Shown here piece after piece: positions 59,387-64,000 of a DNA stretch of 64,000 nucleotides. Below the pieces are notes generated by a model, which saw nothing but the letters and a program-made list of their open reading frames with translations, had not been told where the DNA came from and did no database searches. The DNA lies in assembly GCA_024636835.1 (NCBI GenBank), contig JAGXGH010000056.1:21971-85970 (forward strand), written 5' to 3'. Each line of letters opens with the position of its first letter. Positions within the stretch are counted from its first letter, which is position 1. The translations under genes were made by a program, and so were the position numbers. The DNA is from Verrucomicrobiales bacterium (GTDB lineage Bacteria > Verrucomicrobiota > Verrucomicrobiia > Verrucomicrobiales > SLCJ01).

Positions 59387-60157
59387 CTATTTTTCTATTC
59401 CATTAATCTCCGCAATTCTAGCTTTTAATGCCTCTTGAGCCAAAGGCCCTAGAGCACCAGCATAAGTCTCAATATACGAATGAATTAGTTCAGCGTATTT
59501 GCTGGGGAGTTCTTTATAAAAGGCTAGGGTAGAAATACTATCCATAACTATTTCAATCGAAGCGACCTCAGATTCAACTGATTTAACCAACGCAACAAAA
59601 AGGCTCAACAATTGATTGTCGCCATATAGAGTTTTTGAACCACTAAGCATACTTACAAACTCAGCTGCACTAGCTTCAAGAGAAGCCACATTCTCGTCAT
59701 CCAAAAATTTATACAATAAAAATTTATTTATAGCAGCAGCAACTTCGTCGCCCTTCTTCTTTTCCATCAAAACTTTACGTAACTCGAGAGCAGAATATTT
59801 GAAAATCTCTTTCAACTCAGAAGCCTTTTTTCCACTCATACCTACTCCCTTAAATTTAAGCATGGCAAGCTTTGCGCCTTCACCACTAATTAAATGATCA
59901 CCGTGACGAGCCATAATTAGAATTTTCTCATCTATCGCCTGTTGCTGCGGCCAATCAGCTCTAAGTTCATTTTTAATCAACGGGCCGTCACGCGCTTCGA
60001 AACTTATAATTTCGAAAGCGAGCTCTTTACTCAACTTGGAAAGCTCTTGACCGTTTTCTATATTATCAAGCCTTTCAACAAAGCCCTCTTCCCATTCGCC
60101 CCCTTCCAACATCAAAGAAAACGTGAGAAAAATAAACGCGAAAGAAAAATACTTCAT
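59387..60157 (-). CDS. Secreted immunity-protein candidate for the Rhs zincin toxin
   Basis: 256 residues. Signal peptide about 1-20 (MKYFSFAFIFLTFSLMLEGG) so it is probably exported to the periplasm. The mature part is helical and Lys/Glu/Leu-rich (KKASELKEIFKYSALELRKV). No named immunity family recognised. It starts 36 bases after the Rhs stop on the same strand, and the DNA of both it and the toxin tail is clearly AT-rich, so the two were acquired together. A periplasmic immunity protein implies that the toxin acts in, or passes through, the periplasm. Confidence 0.7.
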   Translation of the reverse strand: MKYFSFAFIFLTFSLMLEGGEWEEGFVERLDNIENGQELSKLSKELAFEIISFEARDGPLIKNELRADWPQQQAIDEKILIMARHGDHLISGEGAKLAMLKFKGVGMSGKKASELKEIFKYSALELRKVLMEKKKGDEVAAAINKFLLYKFLDDENVASLEASAAEFVSMLSGSKTLYGDNQLLSLFVALVKSVESEVASIEIVMDSISTLAFYKELPSKYAELIHSYIETYAGALGPLAQEALKARIAEINGIEK

Positions 60158-60193
60158 ATTATATATTATTTATTAAAAATCCATGAAACCACA

Positions 60194-63100
60194 TTACTTA
60201 CCACCTTGAATTTTTGAACCTAAAGGAGTATGCACTTTAGTTTCTTTATTCGTGCCCGATCCATAAACGCCCGCTGGCCTTGACCGATTACCCCATACTC
60301 TGTGCGATATTATATTCTCAAATCGTGTTGCTCGCGCCTCATGACCAAGAATAGCACCTATACGAGAAGGGTTTTCCGTTTGCATAAATGTTCCATACAC
60401 TGACTTCCCTCTTTCCGGACCATCATCAACGTGATACAGCTCATGCCAAACCGTGCGCATAGCACTTGAGTCAACCATTGGTTTCCCGCTAAACGAAGTC
60501 AACAGATTTGGATTAACTTTCATGTCATACACTATGACTCCATTTTTTGTATCCCTGTAGATCAGTTGGCCGTTTCCTACATCTCGGAACTTTCCATTCG
60601 CATCAATATATTTGTCAGAAAAACTAACTGTAACGTCATACCGATCAGATCGAATTTCATTCAATAGTAACCGTCCTTCTTCAGCCGACTCCAACATCTC
60701 TATAGCTTGGTCATAATTCTCCCACGCTAGAATCTGTTTTCTGTTATCATCATTGAATTTTTTTGCAGCTGCTGAAGATTTCGTCTTTTCTTTATACTCA
60801 GCGTCAGCCGCCTTGTATTTCGTTTTAGCAATAGACCGTGCAGAACTATCCATTCCAGGCTGAACGTAGTCTCTATATTTAGGTTTTTCTGGCTCAGTGT
60901 CATCTAGGCGCTCAACTCTATGCGTAGCGTCATCTAATTTCAACCCCAGCGGATCGAAGCTACTCCAAGGATTTTGTCTTACATAAGTATAGACATTCGG
61001 CCCATCCACAAATCCAAGCGGGTCTCGGGTGATGAAGACACCAGATTCTAGGTCGCGATAGCGGAATCCCTCGTTAAGTAGGCCTGTTGGATCTTCGTCT
61101 TTGCTATTGGCTTTTTGACGATCGTCGTTCGAGCCAACTTCGAAGGTTCTAGTACCAAAGGCTTCGTATCGGGCATTCCAAGTAATGAGACCGGTGTCGT
61201 CGGTTTTGAGGATGACGTCGCCACGATGATTGTAGTAGTTGAAGCTACTGGTGCCATAGCGGAGCGTATAAAGCACGCCGCCAACACCACCGCCATAATC
61301 GCTGCCGCGAACATATTCGACCGATGGCGAAGATAGATCGTAGCTTCCGGTCACTTCATCGGTTTCTTGAACGCTCAATCCACCCGAGAACACCACACGT
61401 GTCGATTCGCCTCCCGCAGAGGATTCGTCGCGGAACACGCGACGAGTTCGGTGATCATATTGGTATTCATAAAGACCGTTACCGATCGCAGCGCTTTCAA
61501 GGTCGAGCGATACGAGACGATTTTGGTAATCGTAACCAAATGTATCCGTGTTCGCTCCGATGCTCCTCGTAGCTCGGTTGCCGTTATTATCGTAAGTCAG
61601 TGTTACAGTCTCACTTGTAGCGGGGCGGTTGTAGGCTTTAAGCTGGTTGCTGTTGAAACCGTCATTCGTGGTTCCATATTGGTAGTTGGTGACTTGGGCA
61701 GCACCAGCATTTAGTACCACGGATTTTGAAGTCCGGTTGTTGCCTTTGTCATAGCCGTGGTCCGTGATAGTGGTATCGCTTCCTTCCACCCGAGTCTCAG
61801 TGTCGAGGCGATAGACATGATCATAGCTCATGCTAGTCGATTGATCGGGGGTAGTGCTTGATGTGTATTCAAGCAGTTGTGTGACATTGCTCGCTTTGTC
61901 ATAACCTGTGATGGATTGCTGGATGAGAGTCGCGTTTGCCAAATAGTTGCCGATCGATGTGGTTCGGTTCAGCGCATCGTAGACTTTATCGGTATACGAG
62001 CCGTTGGGTAAAGTCTTGCGGGTGACGCTGCCATTGAGGTTGTAGAGATATTCAGTGACTCGTGGAGTAGCCGCACCTTTGACCTCACTGCAACTTTCCA
62101 ACAGATTACGGGCATCGTATGTCGAGGTGATCACCCGATTGGTTTGACCATAACTCAGCGAGCGAAGATTTCCTGCACGGTCATATACGCTGGTGTGAGT
62201 GACGCCGTTCGAGGTCTCGGTTTTCGCTCTATTAAGTTTATCGTAGGTTGTCGTGACGCCACGAATGGTTTGATTGTTCGAAGTTTCGTTCGGATAGGTG
62301 ACAGAAGTTAAATTCCCGACCAAATCGTATCCTCGGATTTGATTATCTGGGATCCTATCAATACAAGTCACACCAGTCATACGATAAAGATCGTCGTATT
62401 GATAAGTGGTTTTCTCTCCTTTCGGATTGATGGATTCGGTTTGGAGTAGTGCGTCGTAAACAGATTTCTCGGTTTTCGTCACTCCTGTGCCCGGATCCCA
62501 GATCTTCAGCGTGTTCCGTCCAAGGCCATCAAAAGTGAAGGAGGTTTGGCGCCCGTTGCCGTCTGTCACAGTAATGAGGTTGCCGCTATCATCATAGGCA
62601 TTGGTGACCACAATATCGCTGTTGGCACCGTTACCTTGATAAGTGCTCGCATTAAACCCACCGGAAGACGGATCTACCGGATTGCCATCCGCAGGGTCGG
62701 TGGCTGTCGCGATCAAGCGATTGAGATTGTCGTATGCGTTACGGGTGATATTGCCCTTGCCGTCGGTGACTCTGAGCACATTCCCATTTTTATCGTAAGC
62801 AGTGCGGACGCGAATGTCGTTCGTGAGGAGATTATTCGGATCAGCGGACGGATTGCCCGTCGATGGATTACTCAGCGCGTCGGTCAAACGATAGGCTCGA
62901 TCATAAAACATGCGGGAAACCGCTTGTCGTGCATCCATGGTAGCAAGGACATTCCCGACACCATTGTAGGAAATTTGAACGTGTGGCCGCACTCCGGACT
63001 GAGGTGCGGAAGGATTGGTGGCATCGACTATCGCGGGTTGATATTCGTCGATCTTCCGGTTGCGGTCGTCGTAGCTATAATCCCAAACTTTACCCAATGG

Positions 63101-63970
63101 GTTGGTGATTTTGATCACATTCCCATTGCCGTCATACTGCGTTTGCGTGGAAGGAGATCCCGTTAGCCCATCACCCGAAAGCGTGCGAATGACGGTTCCT
63201 GCGACAGGATCGGGCGACCATGAACGAACCGGACGCCCTGCGCCATCATATTCCATTTCAGATTCGCGATTCAGCGGATCAGTTGTTTTCCATGCCAAAC
63301 CAGTACTTGTATAGGTTGTGGAGACGGTTGCCGATGGACTGCCGCCGAAGTTGTCGATTACAGAGGTCACACGCCCGAGCCCGTCTGTAATCGATTTGGT
63401 AGCCTTACCTCTGGCGTCAGTTGCGATCGTTTCCAGGCTCTCCTTGCTGCCGATAATAGAACCGAAGGCTATGGTCGAAATCTGATGCTTGTCGTTGTAA
63501 CCGCTTCCGGTTTTGGAAAACTCCACGTCGCTAAGGGTCTGCCGATAAACTTTGTCGTAAACATTTATGGTGGTGAACGATTCGAGGCCCGATTCGGTAT
63601 TGACTGCGGAGTGACGAATGATTTTCGTCGGTTTGAACCCGCCGGGGTTTGCTCCACTGCTTCCCGGACTGGTCGAATAAAACACTCCGTTCGAGACGAC
63701 CGATTGATCGTAAGAATACTCGGTGTGAGTTTTCGTCGATGAACTCGTCAGTGTCCCGCTCCCCAAATCATCGGTGAAGACATCCGTGAGTCTTTGGATG
63801 CTGTCGTATTCCATTTTGGTGACAACACCGCGTGGATCAGTCGTCGTCAGCGGCGAATTAAGATCATTGTAGGTGATACTGGTCACCAGATCGTCCATGC
63901 CTTTCAATCCTATACCCGCATCAGAAACCAAACCGTTGCCATTGGGTGTTGGCAATCCCGCTCCATCCAT
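60194..63970 (-). CDS. Rhs/YD-repeat protein with C-terminal HExxH toxin, 5' end cut off
   Basis: At least 1,258 residues; the frame continues to the right edge where the library adapter ends the contig, so the N-terminus is missing (the ATG at 63,970 is not the true start). Dozens of YD repeats (GNVLRVTDGKGNITRNAYD, GLITWNARYEAFG) form the beta-cocoon shell, closed by the Rhs core sequence GFRYRDLESGVFITRDPLGF and SSFDPLGL near 60,940. After that comes a 245-residue variable toxin ending in VWHELYHVDDG (HELYH at 60,431-60,445), a zinc metalloprotease motif like NleD-type or Tox-HExxH effectors. Composition drops to AT-rich exactly at the core/toxin junction, showing modular swapping. Confidence 0.9.
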   Translation of the reverse strand: MDGAGLPTPNGNGLVSDAGIGLKGMDDLVTSITYNDLNSPLTTTDPRGVVTKMEYDSIQRLTDVFTDDLGSGTLTSSSTKTHTEYSYDQSVVSNGVFYSTSPGSSGANPGGFKPTKIIRHSAVNTESGLESFTTINVYDKVYRQTLSDVEFSKTGSGYNDKHQISTIAFGSIIGSKESLETIATDARGKATKSITDGLGRVTSVIDNFGGSPSATVSTTYTSTGLAWKTTDPLNRESEMEYDGAGRPVRSWSPDPVAGTVIRTLSGDGLTGSPSTQTQYDGNGNVIKITNPLGKVWDYSYDDRNRKIDEYQPAIVDATNPSAPQSGVRPHVQISYNGVGNVLATMDARQAVSRMFYDRAYRLTDALSNPSTGNPSADPNNLLTNDIRVRTAYDKNGNVLRVTDGKGNITRNAYDNLNRLIATATDPADGNPVDPSSGGFNASTYQGNGANSDIVVTNAYDDSGNLITVTDGNGRQTSFTFDGLGRNTLKIWDPGTGVTKTEKSVYDALLQTESINPKGEKTTYQYDDLYRMTGVTCIDRIPDNQIRGYDLVGNLTSVTYPNETSNNQTIRGVTTTYDKLNRAKTETSNGVTHTSVYDRAGNLRSLSYGQTNRVITSTYDARNLLESCSEVKGAATPRVTEYLYNLNGSVTRKTLPNGSYTDKVYDALNRTTSIGNYLANATLIQQSITGYDKASNVTQLLEYTSSTTPDQSTSMSYDHVYRLDTETRVEGSDTTITDHGYDKGNNRTSKSVVLNAGAAQVTNYQYGTTNDGFNSNQLKAYNRPATSETVTLTYDNNGNRATRSIGANTDTFGYDYQNRLVSLDLESAAIGNGLYEYQYDHRTRRVFRDESSAGGESTRVVFSGGLSVQETDEVTGSYDLSSPSVEYVRGSDYGGGVGGVLYTLRYGTSSFNYYNHRGDVILKTDDTGLITWNARYEAFGTRTFEVGSNDDRQKANSKDEDPTGLLNEGFRYRDLESGVFITRDPLGFVDGPNVYTYVRQNPWSSFDPLGLKLDDATHRVERLDDTEPEKPKYRDYVQPGMDSSARSIAKTKYKAADAEYKEKTKSSAAAKKFNDDNRKQILAWENYDQAIEMLESAEEGRLLLNEIRSDRYDVTVSFSDKYIDANGKFRDVGNGQLIYRDTKNGVIVYDMKVNPNLLTSFSGKPMVDSSAMRTVWHELYHVDDGPERGKSVYGTFMQTENPSRIGAILGHEARATRFENIISHRVWGNRSRPAGVYGSGTNKETKVHTPLGSKIQGGK

Positions 63971-63978
63971 ATCAAGGA

Positions 63979-64000
63979 CTGTCTCTTATACACATCTCCG
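63979..64000. other. Nextera transposase adapter sequence (artefact)
   Basis: CTGTCTCTTATACACATCT (63979-63997) plus CCG is the Illumina Nextera mosaic-end adapter and not genomic. It was left on the contig end, so anything to the right and the 5' end of the Rhs gene should be treated as unknown. Confidence 0.97.

Noticed and set aside
1..64000. CRISPR arrays, tRNA and rRNA genes
   Set aside because: No regularly spaced repeats or cloverleaf or rRNA-like sequence noticed while reading both strands.

Overview
The window looks like a contig from a Verrucomicrobiota bacterium (Verrucomicrobiales or a relative), probably marine or feeding on algal or plant glycans. Support: three short PEP-CTERM proteins ending in VPEPS, a hydrophobic stretch and RRRR; an ECF sigma factor of the Rhodopirellula/Verrucomicrobium type paired with a FecR-LamG membrane protein; many secreted sulfatases, fucosidases and esterases; and DUF1080 and DUF6288 proteins. 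No tRNA, rRNA or CRISPR array was seen. The last 22 bases match the Nextera transposase mosaic-end adapter, so the right edge is a sequencing-library artefact and the final Rhs gene is cut off there.

Left half (1-31.8 kb): a degradation locus for sulfated, fucose- and rhamnose-containing glycans. In order: 3' end of a sialate O-acetylesterase, ECF sigma/FecR-LamG pair, S1 sulfatase, PEP-CTERM, GH43-like propeller, GH29 fucosidase, PEP-CTERM, GH29 fucosidase, PEP-CTERM, a giant Calx-beta/FN3 secreted protein, a broken esterase, a DUF6288 protein, an SGNH remnant, a GH78-like rhamnosidase and a SASA-domain esterase. On the minus strand follow a regulator fragment, a sulfatase-DUF1080 fusion, a PhoD-like phosphatase and a 2-hydroxyacid dehydrogenase. 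The three PEP-CTERM genes share a strongly conserved upstream element with a 10-bp direct repeat of GTAAC. A third fucosidase loses homology abruptly at about 31,722, where the defence island begins.

Right half (31.8-64 kb): a defence and conflict island. (1) A CBASS locus: CapP-like (ImmA/IrrE) peptidase and CapH-like (XRE) repressor, divergent from a small conserved protein, a SMODS nucleotidyltransferase and a SLATT membrane effector, with a 12-bp inverted repeat between the divergent promoters. (2) A seven-gene minus-strand operon fitting the published SspABCD-SspFGH single-strand phosphorothioation system in the order B-C-D-F-G-H-A, with its own cysteine desulfurase. (3) A DUF6035/CoiA-like nuclease. 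(4) An Rhs polymorphic-toxin locus: a zincin-tipped Rhs protein, a secreted immunity candidate, and downstream toxin fragments with immunity genes including a SUKH protein. A diverged repeat of about 335 bp lies in the same orientation at 36.9 and 58.7 kb and brackets the Ssp operon and part of the toxin array, suggesting a 21.8-kb module that may move or be lost by recombination. A second repeat of about 145 bp carries a promoter region plus a signal-peptide start.

The biological systems seen here match described families. What appears less ordinary is their packaging: the repeat-bounded Ssp module, the duplicated promoter-plus-signal-peptide units, the 123-bp palindromic element beside the repeat, and the shared PEP-CTERM promoter element with a possible weak match before the ECF sigma gene.
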